Assembly (NCBI GenBank): GCA_015655125.1
Contig: JAATFP010000043.1
Coordinates: 1 to 64,000 of the forward strand
Origin: Chitinophagales bacterium
GTDB taxonomy: Bacteria > Bacteroidota > Bacteroidia > Chitinophagales > Chitinophagaceae
Direction: 5' to 3'
DNA: 64,000 nucleotides
Part shown: positions 38,708 through 47,786 of the stretch, piece after piece
How positions within the stretch are numbered: the stretch's first letter is position 1
Layout of the letters: every line of letters starts with the position of its first letter
Translations under genes and position numbers: made by a program
Notes under the pieces: generated by a model
Database searches by the model: none
What the model saw: the letters and a program-made list of their open reading frames with translations, nothing else
What the model was told of the DNA's origin: nothing

Positions 38708-40087
38708 TTAATCGTAACGCACTTTCTGGAACCATCTTGAATTCATGGAAAATCCGATGCTGAACCTTGTAACACTTTCGCGGATGCTTTGGCTTGTTTT
38801 ACTACCTCTTGCACCGATTTCCACGCCCAGGTTAAGGATGGCAAATCCGCCGTACGCATTTCGTTGTTTTGATGAAGTAAGCGGAAGACCGGCACCGAAA
38901 GTGGCCCCATATTCTGGGCGCGTTTCATTGATATTGATATAATCATCACCATAATAAACACCGGCGCGGTATTTTACAAAGCTCCAGTATTTGGAAGGAA
39001 CAGTGTTTAAATTTGCCGGAAAATATTGCGCGCCGGCGCGGATAGTATAATTGTCCTGTACGTTTGGATCTTTTTGCCCAAAACTTGTATAAGATGCCCA
39101 GTTTGCCATATCCAGATCTGCACCCACAAGCCAGTGGTTGTCGGAATAAGAAAAACCGAAACTGTAGGTGGAAGGATACTTTATCGTACCTGACTTACCT
39201 TTTGTGAAGGAAACGGTATCAATAGTGGTGATGCCGCCATTGCCGTCGTAATTGAATGTTTCGTTCAGATCGTCACGCTTCGCTTTCAGGTTTTGCTGAA
39301 GGTTAGTATAGGCTCCGATCCGAAGATATTTCCTGTTAGGAGTTTTTTTTGCAGCCACGTCTTTTTCAACTTGCGCCTTATTTAGAAAGAATTCATATTG
39401 TGCGCCAATAGTGAGGAAAATGCCGCCAAACGTTGTCTGGATCTCGCTGTTCGACTTTTGATATGTAACGGTGTCGTTGATAAATTCTTTCTTGCGTGAA
39501 TAATTGTCTGAACCAAAAGCATACCCCGAACTTATACCGAGGCTGAAATTTTTTATTTTTATTGCTGTGCTGATATTCGCCTGGGAAAGACCGCCGTTTC
39601 CTTCGCGAAGCAGCAATAAACTATCTGCCTGTGGCTCGCGCGTAGATTCGCTGATCTTGTAATTGATGCGGGTGATGGGCCGGAGGCCAAAACTCATCGC
39701 CCAAAATCTGCCTTTCTGAACATTCGCTTTCAACGGAAACCCAAGTTGAAGGTAGGAGATGCTTGTATTTACTGATTTGAATTTATCGGGGGAAGTATTG
39801 CTTTTTAAGGTGCGGATATCTATAGAACCTCCCACATCAAACACGGTGGATGCGAGCGCTGCCACACCGGCAGGATTGGTAAAATTGATGGACTGGAAAT
39901 CTGATACGGCGGAGCTGATGCCAGCCATGCCGCGACTGATCACATTGCGGTTGGGCGCAATATCGCCTAAACCGTAATATGAGTACGGAGAATTTTCCTG
40001 AGCGTAAGAAATGGTAGAAAAAAGTACGGCAATCAGTAATCCGGATGTTCTCTTAATGGTCGCAGTTGTTAAGTTCGCTAAGTGCAT
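38708..40087 (-). CDS. Outer membrane beta-barrel protein (FadL/PorQ-like hypothetical)
   Basis: QENSPYSYYGLGDIAPNRNVISRGMAGISSAVSDFQSINFTNPAGVAAL; beta-barrel pattern. Start taken at the M before the signal-like segment. Confidence 0.75.
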   Translation of the reverse strand: MHLANLTTATIKRTSGLLIAVLFSTISYAQENSPYSYYGLGDIAPNRNVISRGMAGISSAVSDFQSINFTNPAGVAALASTVFDVGGSIDIRTLKSNTSPDKFKSVNTSISYLQLGFPLKANVQKGRFWAMSFGLRPITRINYKISESTREPQADSLLLLREGNGGLSQANISTAIKIKNFSLGISSGYAFGSDNYSRKKEFINDTVTYQKSNSEIQTTFGGIFLTIGAQYEFFLNKAQVEKDVAAKKTPNRKYLRIGAYTNLQQNLKAKRDDLNETFNYDGNGGITTIDTVSFTKGKSGTIKYPSTYSFGFSYSDNHWLVGADLDMANWASYTSFGQKDPNVQDNYTIRAGAQYFPANLNTVPSKYWSFVKYRAGVYYGDDYININETRPEYGATFGAGLPLTSSKQRNAYGGFAILNLGVEIGARGSKTSQSIRESVTRFSIGFSMNSRWFQKVRYD

Positions 40088-40787
40088 ACAGTCCTTTAAA
40101 TAAAAAATTATGGTCGGCAAATATCTCTTTTTTAAGTTGACTGGCAAAATAGCCCGAATTGCCGCCGGTTAAAACCACGTTAAAGTTGCCGTATTTTGCC
40201 TCATATTTTCCTATAATACCCTCTATTTCAGAGGCCATCCCGTGAATAACGCCAGATAACATATTTGTTTTGGTATCGTATCCGATGAGAGGAAAGTTCC
40301 AGCTGGCTGTGATCAGCGGCAGCCTGGCCGTATAATCGTGCATAGATCTGAAACGCATATCCATGCCTGGCGAAATGGCGCCGCCGAGAAACTCGTGATA
40401 TTGATTGATGAAATTATAAGTGATGCAGCTTCCCAAACCAATCACGAGATTATTCTTTCCTGGAAAATAATGCGCGGCCGCAGCGCACAGAGCCAGCCGG
40501 TCGGCACCTATCGTTTCCGGTTTGCCAACAGCTGCGGTACTGAAATTTATTTTTGTAGCAGCAGATAATTTATGAAAGACAGACTTTTTTGCCAGCAAGA
40601 TTTCAATGGCCTGATTATGATCAATGACCGACGACAGGATGGTTTTTGCCGGCCGGTATTTTTCAAGGATCGATTCGATGCTGTTCAACTCACCATCAGG
40701 CAACACGATCTCTTCCACAAAATCAGCATTGTTAAAAATACCGGCTTTCAATCTTGTATTTCCAAAATCGAAACAAATCGTTGTCAT
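40053..40787 (-). CDS. coaX: Type III pantothenate kinase
   Basis: TICFDFGNTRLKAGIF, IGADRLALCAAAAHYFP, GLGSCITYNFI, GGAISPGMDMRFRSMHDYTARLP. Confidence 0.94.
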   Translation of the reverse strand: MTTICFDFGNTRLKAGIFNNADFVEEIVLPDGELNSIESILEKYRPAKTILSSVIDHNQAIEILLAKKSVFHKLSAATKINFSTAAVGKPETIGADRLALCAAAAHYFPGKNNLVIGLGSCITYNFINQYHEFLGGAISPGMDMRFRSMHDYTARLPLITASWNFPLIGYDTKTNMLSGVIHGMASEIEGIIGKYEAKYGNFNVVLTGGNSGYFASQLKKEIFADHNFLFKGLYALSELNNCDH

Positions 40788-40810
40788 GGTTTAATTTTTT
40801 GTATTTCTTA

Positions 40811-40860
40811 CGTCATTGCGAGAAACGAAGCAATTTCATTATGCTTCCTGGCAATGGCAA
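40811..40860. repeat. REP-like element of the GTCATTGCGA family
   Basis: cgtcattgcgagaaacgaagcaat...gcttcctggcaatggca between coaX and the LON-domain gene. Confidence 0.55.
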
Positions 40861-40869
40861 GGGTTCCAT

Positions 40870-41505
40870 TTAAAACCGGAATCCTTCCAGGTTCTTAAAA
40901 TGCCCGTTGAGCCTTATCTTATTTTTCAGTGAGTCCATTTCTTCCATCACCGCTGTTACTTTTGACAGATGGCGTTTCAAAAATTCCTGGCGATGTAATT
41001 CTTCGGCAAGTTCCAGCAAATAATATTCATCCTGCAACGACATGCCTGCATGATGCGCCACATCATAGCTAAGCAGTTCTTCCTCTTTCTTTTTAAAATC
41101 TTTCGTCACACCCAGGCTCACATGGATGTCACGGATGCCCTTCAGTACTTTTTTCATCAATGGCGCGCTTCCTTTCATCGATATACGCGGATAGGTAACG
41201 ATGGCGCCGCTGTACAGTTTTTCGGGGATCTCGCGCACGATCTCGAGGATCTTGAAAGGTTGCAAACCTTCCGTTTTGATATCCATCTCGCCACTTTCGT
41301 AAGTATTCGTGATCTCTGAGATATTCACAAGGGTTCCCATTTCACTTACTTTATTATCCAATACCGTCGGGATACCAAAAGGTTTTTTTGTTTCAAAACA
41401 ATCTTTGATCAGTTGTTTGTAGCGCGGTTCAAAAATGTGCAGGTTAAGCTGCTCGCCCGGGTAAACAACGATTGCCAAAGGAAATATGGGAATGAAATTG
41501 GTCAT
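40870..41505 (-). CDS. LON peptidase substrate-binding-domain protein
   Basis: IPIFPLAIVVYPGEQLNLHIFEPRYKQLIKDCFE. Confidence 0.88.
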   Translation of the reverse strand: MTNFIPIFPLAIVVYPGEQLNLHIFEPRYKQLIKDCFETKKPFGIPTVLDNKVSEMGTLVNISEITNTYESGEMDIKTEGLQPFKILEIVREIPEKLYSGAIVTYPRISMKGSAPLMKKVLKGIRDIHVSLGVTKDFKKKEEELLSYDVAHHAGMSLQDEYYLLELAEELHRQEFLKRHLSKVTAVMEEMDSLKNKIRLNGHFKNLEGFRF

Positions 41506-41559
41506 GATTTTTTATTTTTTCGTTGCTAACCAGCGATCACAGAATGGATAATTTTCTGT

Positions 41560-41599
41560 CAGCCTGAGCTTGCCGAAGGCCTTCGGCAAGCTCAGGCTG
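41560..41599. repeat. Perfect 40-bp palindrome, CAGCCTGAGCTTGCCGAAGG family
   Basis: CAGCCTGAGCTTGCCGAAGG (41560-41579) immediately followed by its exact reverse complement (41580-41599). Confidence 0.92.
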
Positions 41600-41650
41600 A
41601 TAACGCATGGTCAGGCAAGTATCTTCGAATCTGTGAGAGTTGCGGGAATA

Positions 41651-43483
41651 TTACTTCACTTCCTGCATATCCACCAGTTTCCGGTAGAAGCCATTTTGTG
41701 CCATCAGGCTATCATGTGTACCGCGTTCTACTATTTCGCCTTTTTGCAAAACTACTATTTCATTTGCGTGGCGGATGGTACTCAACCTATGCGCTATCAC
41801 GATCGATGTACGGTTCGTCATCAGGTTATTTATGGCGTCCTGCACCAATCGTTCGCTTTCCGTATCCAGTGACGATGTTGCTTCATCCAGAATGAGGATC
41901 GGCGGATTTTTTAACAATGCTCTTGCAATAGTGAGCCGCTGCCTTTCGCCGCCACTCAACTTCATACCGCGGTCGCCGATATTGGTTTCGTAACATTCTT
42001 CTTTTTTGTTGATGAAAATTTCTGCATTGGCGATCTGCGCGGCCTTGCGGATCTCTTCTGCCGTGGCGCCTTCTTTGCCCAGGCGAATATTGTTTTCAAT
42101 ACTATCATTGAAAAGGATCGCTTCCTGCGTTACAATTCCCATCTGGTGACGGATAGAGTGCAGTGTGTAGTTCTTAATATTTACACCATCAATAAGCACT
42201 TCACCTTGCGATGCATCGATGAATCTCGGCACCAGATCGGCCAATGTACTTTTGCCGGCACCGCTGCTACCTACGAGCGCCACCGTTTTTCCTTTTTCTA
42301 TTTTAAGGTTGATATTTTTTAAAATGATATTGTCTTCATAACCGAAAGTCACATTTTTCAATTCAATGGCAGAAGTAAATTCTTCCAGCACTTTCGCATC
42401 CGGCAATTCTTTGATGTCGACATTTTCATTGATCAAACCTTCAATGCGTTCGATGCTGGCCGCGCCTTTCTGCATGTTGTAAGATGCATTCGATAAAGCT
42501 TTGAGTGGTTGTATCAGTTGGGTAAAAATAGCGATATAGGTGAGAAAGTCTCCCGCATTCAGTGTGAAAGAATTGCCTTGATTAAGCACCATCATGCCGC
42601 CATACCAAAGAATGCACAACACCGCCGTAACGCCTAATGCTTCCGAAACCGGCGAAGCGAGATCGCGTCTTCGATTGGCTTTTGTTTTCATCACATACAT
42701 TGCCTCGTTTTCCGCTTCAAATTTTTGCTGGATCTTTTTTTCTGCGTTGAATGCTTTAATAATGCGAATGCCGCCCAATGTTTCTTCGATCGTCGAAAAC
42801 AACAAACCGAATTGCTGCAATACCTGCTTGTTTTCCTTTTTCAAAGAGCGGCCTATGCGGCCCAGGATAAAACCAGCGATGGGCAAAAATATGATGAGGA
42901 AAACTGTTAGCTGCGGGCTAAGAATGATCATGTAGATGAAAAAAAACAGGATGTTGATCGGTTCGCGAAACACGCTTTCCAGCACACTGATGGTCGAACC
43001 TTCCACATCACCGAGATCATTAGATAACTTGCTCATGATGTCGCCCTTGCGTTGCTCACTAAAATATCCTATGGGCAAATGCAGGATCTTGTTGTACATG
43101 CTGCTTCGCATGTCGTTCAGTATCCTGTTGCGGATCGGGTTGAGCACATATTGGCTTAAATAAACGAATAGGTTTTTTAAGATGATGGCGCCAAATATAA
43201 CGAGGCAGATCACCATCAATGCTTTGGTGCTTCCGCCGGGCGATTGGATCAATTCGTAGAGCCAGTCTTTGAATGCATTGATGGGGTTAAGGCTATTGAT
43301 CCCGGTTTTTTTACCTGCAGTTTTCAATACGTCGCCCTGTTTGAAAATGAGCATTAAAAAAGGGCTCAACAGCCCAAGCGAAACCACGCCAAAGATGGCG
43401 GACAAAATATTGAAAGTGAAATACGAAGCCAAAAGGCCCGGGTATTTCCGGATATAGCTAAAGATCGTTTTTAGATTCTTCAT
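41651..43483 (-). CDS. ABC transporter, fused permease and ATPase (MsbA-like)
   Basis: TM domain plus VALVGSSGAGKSTLADLVPRF, LSGGERQRLTIARALLKNPPILILDEATSSLD. Confidence 0.93.
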   Translation of the reverse strand: MKNLKTIFSYIRKYPGLLASYFTFNILSAIFGVVSLGLLSPFLMLIFKQGDVLKTAGKKTGINSLNPINAFKDWLYELIQSPGGSTKALMVICLVIFGAIILKNLFVYLSQYVLNPIRNRILNDMRSSMYNKILHLPIGYFSEQRKGDIMSKLSNDLGDVEGSTISVLESVFREPINILFFFIYMIILSPQLTVFLIIFLPIAGFILGRIGRSLKKENKQVLQQFGLLFSTIEETLGGIRIIKAFNAEKKIQQKFEAENEAMYVMKTKANRRRDLASPVSEALGVTAVLCILWYGGMMVLNQGNSFTLNAGDFLTYIAIFTQLIQPLKALSNASYNMQKGAASIERIEGLINENVDIKELPDAKVLEEFTSAIELKNVTFGYEDNIILKNINLKIEKGKTVALVGSSGAGKSTLADLVPRFIDASQGEVLIDGVNIKNYTLHSIRHQMGIVTQEAILFNDSIENNIRLGKEGATAEEIRKAAQIANAEIFINKKEECYETNIGDRGMKLSGGERQRLTIARALLKNPPILILDEATSSLDTESERLVQDAINNLMTNRTSIVIAHRLSTIRHANEIVVLQKGEIVERGTHDSLMAQNGFYRKLVDMQEVK

Positions 43484-43574
43484 GTAAAATTATAAGTGTA
43501 AAACCGTATCGGACCTGCAAAGTAACGACTTATACGGCAGATATGCCGGTAGAATTTCTTCTGTGAAGGAAGCC

Positions 43575-44513
43575 CTAACCCAATAGTTTTTTCAATTTCA
43601 ATCCCCAAAGCAACTTGAGAGACAGGAGAAATTTTCCGAAAGCTCCTTTTTTGGGAAGATAGAATATATCGGCCTTGTATTTCCGCGCCAGCGAAAAAAG
43701 CGACAAGCTGAACCATTGATCTGCCCGTTTTTTATAAAGATCGCGCCATTGTATAAAAAATTGCTGATCATCGCCGGGCAATGCGGCGCAAGCATTGTAC
43801 CAGCGCAGTTCTTCTTCGTAGCGGAGAATTTCTTTGTGATGTTTTGTGTTTTTTTTTCTCTTGAGAATATCCGTTTTTGTGGTGCTGTGCTGGCGGTAAT
43901 GCACCAATATTTCCGGCACATACAACAGTTTTCCGGCGGAAGCAGCTACAAAAGATGCCCACCAATCGTGGAAACGCGCATCCGGAAAGGGAAGCAATTT
44001 GCTGAGTAACTCGCGTTTAAACAAACATGCATGCCCCGAAATGCAATTGAATTGGAGAAACACTTTCGCACCGTGGCCCGAAAACGGGTTCACTTTATCC
44101 ATCACCGTGCGGTTGAGAGAATTTAGCTGTTCATCTACAAACAATGAATTGTGATATACCAATGTATGATCTGCGCTGTATTTCATCAGCCTGCTGATCT
44201 TGTTGTGCATCCATACATCGTCCTGGTCGGATAGTGCGAGAAACGCACCGGAACAATATTGAAGCGCATGCGCAAAATTTGCGCGAAAGCCATGCTCACC
44301 TTGATTTTTATAAAAAACTATTCGGGAATCGGACGATTGAAACTCTTTAACGATCCTCTCCGTGTCGTCGGAAGAGCCATCATCTGAAATGACGACCTCG
44401 ATGTTTGGGTAATCCTGGTCAAGCAGGCTTTGTAATTGCTCACGCAAAAATCGACCGCCATTGTAAGTGGCCATCGCAATAGAAACCAGGGGATATGTTT
44501 GATTGGCATCCAT
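43575..44513 (-). CDS. Glycosyltransferase family 2
   Basis: YPLVSIAMATYNGGRFLREQLQSLLDQDYPNIEVVISDDGSSDDT; ALSDQDDVW. Confidence 0.92.
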   Translation of the reverse strand: MDANQTYPLVSIAMATYNGGRFLREQLQSLLDQDYPNIEVVISDDGSSDDTERIVKEFQSSDSRIVFYKNQGEHGFRANFAHALQYCSGAFLALSDQDDVWMHNKISRLMKYSADHTLVYHNSLFVDEQLNSLNRTVMDKVNPFSGHGAKVFLQFNCISGHACLFKRELLSKLLPFPDARFHDWWASFVAASAGKLLYVPEILVHYRQHSTTKTDILKRKKNTKHHKEILRYEEELRWYNACAALPGDDQQFFIQWRDLYKKRADQWFSLSLFSLARKYKADIFYLPKKGAFGKFLLSLKLLWGLKLKKLLG

Positions 44514-44519
44514 GAATAA

Positions 44520-45512
44520 TCAGAACCTTTTGATGTCTTTTTCTTTTAAAGAACCAAGAATGAAGTCGGTAACATGTTTTACGGGAAAATTGATGCACCT
44601 TCTCCGCGCCAGCGCTTCAAATTTTTGTTCGGAAGCTTTCATTTTATTAAAAGATGAAAAAAACAGTTTAAGGGATTTGAAATAATAAAATCTTCCTGTA
44701 AACAGCCGGATCAACATTTCCGGTATCAATTGCAGGTACCAGATAATCAGTTGCAGGGGTGCCAGATGCATGACGTGCAAAAACATCTTGTTCCGGTAAT
44801 AAATAGCATTGATAAAGTTCTTGCTTTTTTGAGATTTTATGGATACCGAAACCTGGTGACGACAAACGGCAAAATGATCGTAATAGCATTTCCAGCCAAC
44901 GCGCCAGGCACGCAGGCTCATTTCAAAATCTTCCACATAAAACGGCGCAAATAGTTCGTCGAAGCCACCGAGCAGCAATAATTTTTTCCGGTCAACGAAT
45001 GCATTCGCGCCGGAAAGGTACATGCTGTACAGGCGATCTTTTTCATCCGGCGCAGCCGAAATATAATTTCCCGAAGTTTTTATTTTAGCGCCGTGATATG
45101 CAGGATATTTTGCGCCATCCTGTATCTCTTCATCGTTCCAGCCGATGATTCGGCCCATCACACCGAAAGTATCGGGATCTTCTTCAAAATATTTATAAAG
45201 ACTGTCGAAATAATGCGGCGATAATTTTACGTCGCTGTTCAATATCAGCACATGATCATATTTTGACGCAAAGATCCCCTTATTGGCATTTGGTGAAAAG
45301 CCTTGATTGACTTCACTTTTAAGGATGATCACAGACGGAAAATGTTGTTCAAGAAAAACAATTGAATCATCGGTGGAACAATCATCCGGGATGATCACTT
45401 CATATTCTTTGCCGGAATTTTGCAGCGCAACGTAGGCATCCGGCAGCGTTTGCTCCAGCAAATGCCGCCCGTTATAATTGGGCATTACGATAGAAATTCC
45501 TTTTGGAGCCAC
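44520..45512 (-). CDS. Glycosyltransferase family 2
   Basis: GISIVMPNYNGRHLLEQTLPDAYVAL...EVIIPDDCSTDDSI; ILNSDVKLSPHYFD. Confidence 0.9.
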   Translation of the reverse strand: MAPKGISIVMPNYNGRHLLEQTLPDAYVALQNSGKEYEVIIPDDCSTDDSIVFLEQHFPSVIILKSEVNQGFSPNANKGIFASKYDHVLILNSDVKLSPHYFDSLYKYFEEDPDTFGVMGRIIGWNDEEIQDGAKYPAYHGAKIKTSGNYISAAPDEKDRLYSMYLSGANAFVDRKKLLLLGGFDELFAPFYVEDFEMSLRAWRVGWKCYYDHFAVCRHQVSVSIKSQKSKNFINAIYYRNKMFLHVMHLAPLQLIIWYLQLIPEMLIRLFTGRFYYFKSLKLFFSSFNKMKASEQKFEALARRRCINFPVKHVTDFILGSLKEKDIKRF

Positions 45513-45543
45513 TGTTTTTTAATTGTATAACCTGGTGGAGCTT

Positions 45544-46335
45544 TTATGGCCTGTAAGCAAATACGTTGATCGCCATGTCCATATTCTCGCAAATATTATT
45601 ATCGTCGATGAATGGCTTTTTTCTGCTGAATGATTGACGGAGATGATACCTGAAGCCACTTTTTTTGAACATGTCGAGTATGTCATCAAGGTGCTGCTCT
45701 TTCTCTTCAAAGCTGTGATATTCCACGAAAATATTTTCCACATTTTTCAGGAACGGTTCACTGTCTTTTAAAACAGTATATTCTGCTCCTTCAATGTCAA
45801 GTTTTAATAAGGCAACAGGTTCCTGCAGGTAATCTGCCAGGCGAACGGTTTGTACTATTGCCGGTTTTTGTCTTTTAAAAGTATTTTCTACGCTTCCACC
45901 CATGCCGTGGTCGGTAAAGAATTCCAGGGTAGTTTCACTGTTCCAGACAGCTTTTTTCTCTAATGTCACATTGGCGAAATGATAGGATTCCACATTCTTT
46001 TCCAGTACCTCAAAAATTTCTTCTTCGGGTTCAAAAGCGATGATCCTTGCTGTGGGATATTCTTTTGCAAAGAACAATACGCTCACGCCCATATTGGCAC
46101 CGCAATCGATGATCAGCGGGTTTGCGTGAGTTGTATTGAAACGATAAATTTCATCATCCAGGATTTCTTTGTAAGAATCGTAGAAACACTGCGCATCGTG
46201 ATAATGAAAATCATGGTCCGCATAGCCGATCGATCCGCGGATCCATCTTGGTTGCGTTTTCAACTCTTCCAGTTGCTCTTCCGAAAACTTGCGCGGCGGC
46301 TTTTTCCTGTTCTTATATCTTGTGAAAATTCCCAT
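45544..46335 (-). CDS. FkbM-family methyltransferase
   Basis: LIIDCGANMGVSVLFFAKEYPTARIIAFEPEEEIFEVLEKNV; VALLKLDIEGAEYTVLKD. Confidence 0.9.
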   Translation of the reverse strand: MGIFTRYKNRKKPPRKFSEEQLEELKTQPRWIRGSIGYADHDFHYHDAQCFYDSYKEILDDEIYRFNTTHANPLIIDCGANMGVSVLFFAKEYPTARIIAFEPEEEIFEVLEKNVESYHFANVTLEKKAVWNSETTLEFFTDHGMGGSVENTFKRQKPAIVQTVRLADYLQEPVALLKLDIEGAEYTVLKDSEPFLKNVENIFVEYHSFEEKEQHLDDILDMFKKSGFRYHLRQSFSRKKPFIDDNNICENMDMAINVFAYRP

Positions 46336-46427
46336 GCTGCAAAAATAAGGCAATTAATAATAGGCAATTGCCACAACAAATTACCCATATCAAATTGCTT
46401 ATTGCCGATTGCCCATTATATTGCAGT

Positions 46428-47321
46428 ATGTGGCTTCAGTTAAAAAGCGATATTGAAAAAGGCAACATCAACGCGTTGGCCCGATGCATTTCCTTTGTAG
46501 AAAATGAAGTGGCGGGTTATGAAGAATTGTTGATGTCCTTACCGGTGTCTGAAACGCCGGTCATCGGTATTACCGGCCCACCCGGAGCAGGAAAAAGTAC
46601 CCTCACAGATTCGCTGATCGGATTGCTCGTTGCCAGGCAAAAGAAAGTGGCGGTGCTTTGCGTGGATCCATCTTCGCCATTTAATCTTGGGGCTTTGTTA
46701 GGCGACAGGATCAGGATGAGCCAATGGTACAACAATCCGTCCGTATTCATCCGGTCGCTGGCAACGCGCGGGTCCCTTGGCGGATTGCATCCGAAGATCA
46801 TTGAGATCGCCGATTTGCTGAAATTTGCGCAATTTGATTTTATCATCATAGAAACGGTAGGAGTGGGGCAAAGCGAGATCGAGATTGCCGGGCTGGCAGA
46901 TGTTACGGTAGTAACAATCGTTCCCGAAGCCGGTGACGAAGTGCAAACGATGAAAGCGGGATTGATGGAAATTGCCGATGTGTTTGTGGTAAATAAATCC
47001 GACCGGCCGGGCGCGGATCTTTTTGTAAAAAATCTTCGAATGATGCTGGCGCCTGCGTTCAGCAATCACCAGCAGGAAATACAGGTTGTAAAAACAAGCG
47101 CACTCAACCGCGAAGGTATTGCGGACCTGCTTTCAGCAATAGAAATTGTACTGCAACAACAAAAAAGCGGTGATAAAAAAGCTTGGTTGCTCGCGGAAAA
47201 AGCCTATCACCTGATTCAACAGCATCGGATGAAAAATGTCAAAAAGGAATTATTAAAAGAAGAGCTCGGGCAACTGAGGGAGGAGGAAAATATTTACAGC
47301 TACATTAAAAAATATCTTTGA
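46428..47321 (+). CDS. meaB: Methylmalonyl-CoA mutase-associated GTPase MeaB (ArgK-type)
   Basis: VIGITGPPGAGKSTLTDSLIG, VLCVDPSSPFNLGALLGDRIRM, FIRSLATRGSLGGL, FVVNKSDRPGAD. Start taken at the M of MWLQLKSDIEKG. Confidence 0.93.
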   Translation: MWLQLKSDIEKGNINALARCISFVENEVAGYEELLMSLPVSETPVIGITGPPGAGKSTLTDSLIGLLVARQKKVAVLCVDPSSPFNLGALLGDRIRMSQWYNNPSVFIRSLATRGSLGGLHPKIIEIADLLKFAQFDFIIIETVGVGQSEIEIAGLADVTVVTIVPEAGDEVQTMKAGLMEIADVFVVNKSDRPGADLFVKNLRMMLAPAFSNHQQEIQVVKTSALNREGIADLLSAIEIVLQQQKSGDKKAWLLAEKAYHLIQQHRMKNVKKELLKEELGQLREEENIYSYIKKYL

Positions 47322-47361
47322 TATGGGACTTCTGCAATAAAGCACGCGTCGAAGGCATTCC

Positions 47362-47583
47362 TTACACTGTTTCTTTATTATTCTTCCACCAACGGAATCC
47401 GATGAAGCCTACGATGGCGAATGGAGAAATCATCAGGTATAAAATTCCGCGGTTGAGGCCAAGCGCCGGTTTTTCTCCCAGTTGAGCGGCAGTTTTGGTA
47501 CACATGGCGCATTGCGCGCTCACTTCCGGCCCAAAGGCAATCAGCAGCGTTAGCAAAACAATAAATAGTGCGGCTTTTTTCAC
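47362..47583 (-). CDS. Small membrane protein with CxxC motif
   Basis: 73 aa, signal/TM (MKKAALFIVLLTLLIAFGPEVSAQCAMCTK) and a second TM helix. Confidence 0.6.
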   Translation of the reverse strand: MKKAALFIVLLTLLIAFGPEVSAQCAMCTKTAAQLGEKPALGLNRGILYLMISPFAIVGFIGFRWWKNNKETV

Positions 47584-47630
47584 ACAGCAAATTTACAGTT
47601 TTAAACGGTTGTTTTCAGTTGTTTCGGAAG

Positions 47631-47747
47631 ATTTTTTGTGGGCTGAAGCTCCGGTTTCGGCTGTCTTCCGGAGCTCCGGCTCCGGTTTTTATCGAAGCTA
47701 GAGCTTCGATTCACAGTCGAAGCCGGAGCTTCAGCCCACAAAAAAAT
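47631..47747. repeat. Complex multi-hairpin palindromic element
   Basis: Outer arms attttttgtgggctgaagctccggtttcggctg (47631-47663) and cagtcgaagccggagcttcagcccacaaaaaaat (47714-47747), enclosing CCGGAGCTCCGG and atcgaagct-ag-agcttcgat. Confidence 0.82.
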
Positions 47748-47763
47748 CCGCCCATTGGGCGGG
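47741..47763 (-). terminator. Rho-independent terminator for typA
   Basis: Minus strand CCGCCC-AAT-GGGCGG followed by ATTTTTTT, 25-45 bp past the typA stop. Confidence 0.82.
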
Positions 47764-47786
47764 TTCATTTATAAACTTTATCAAAA

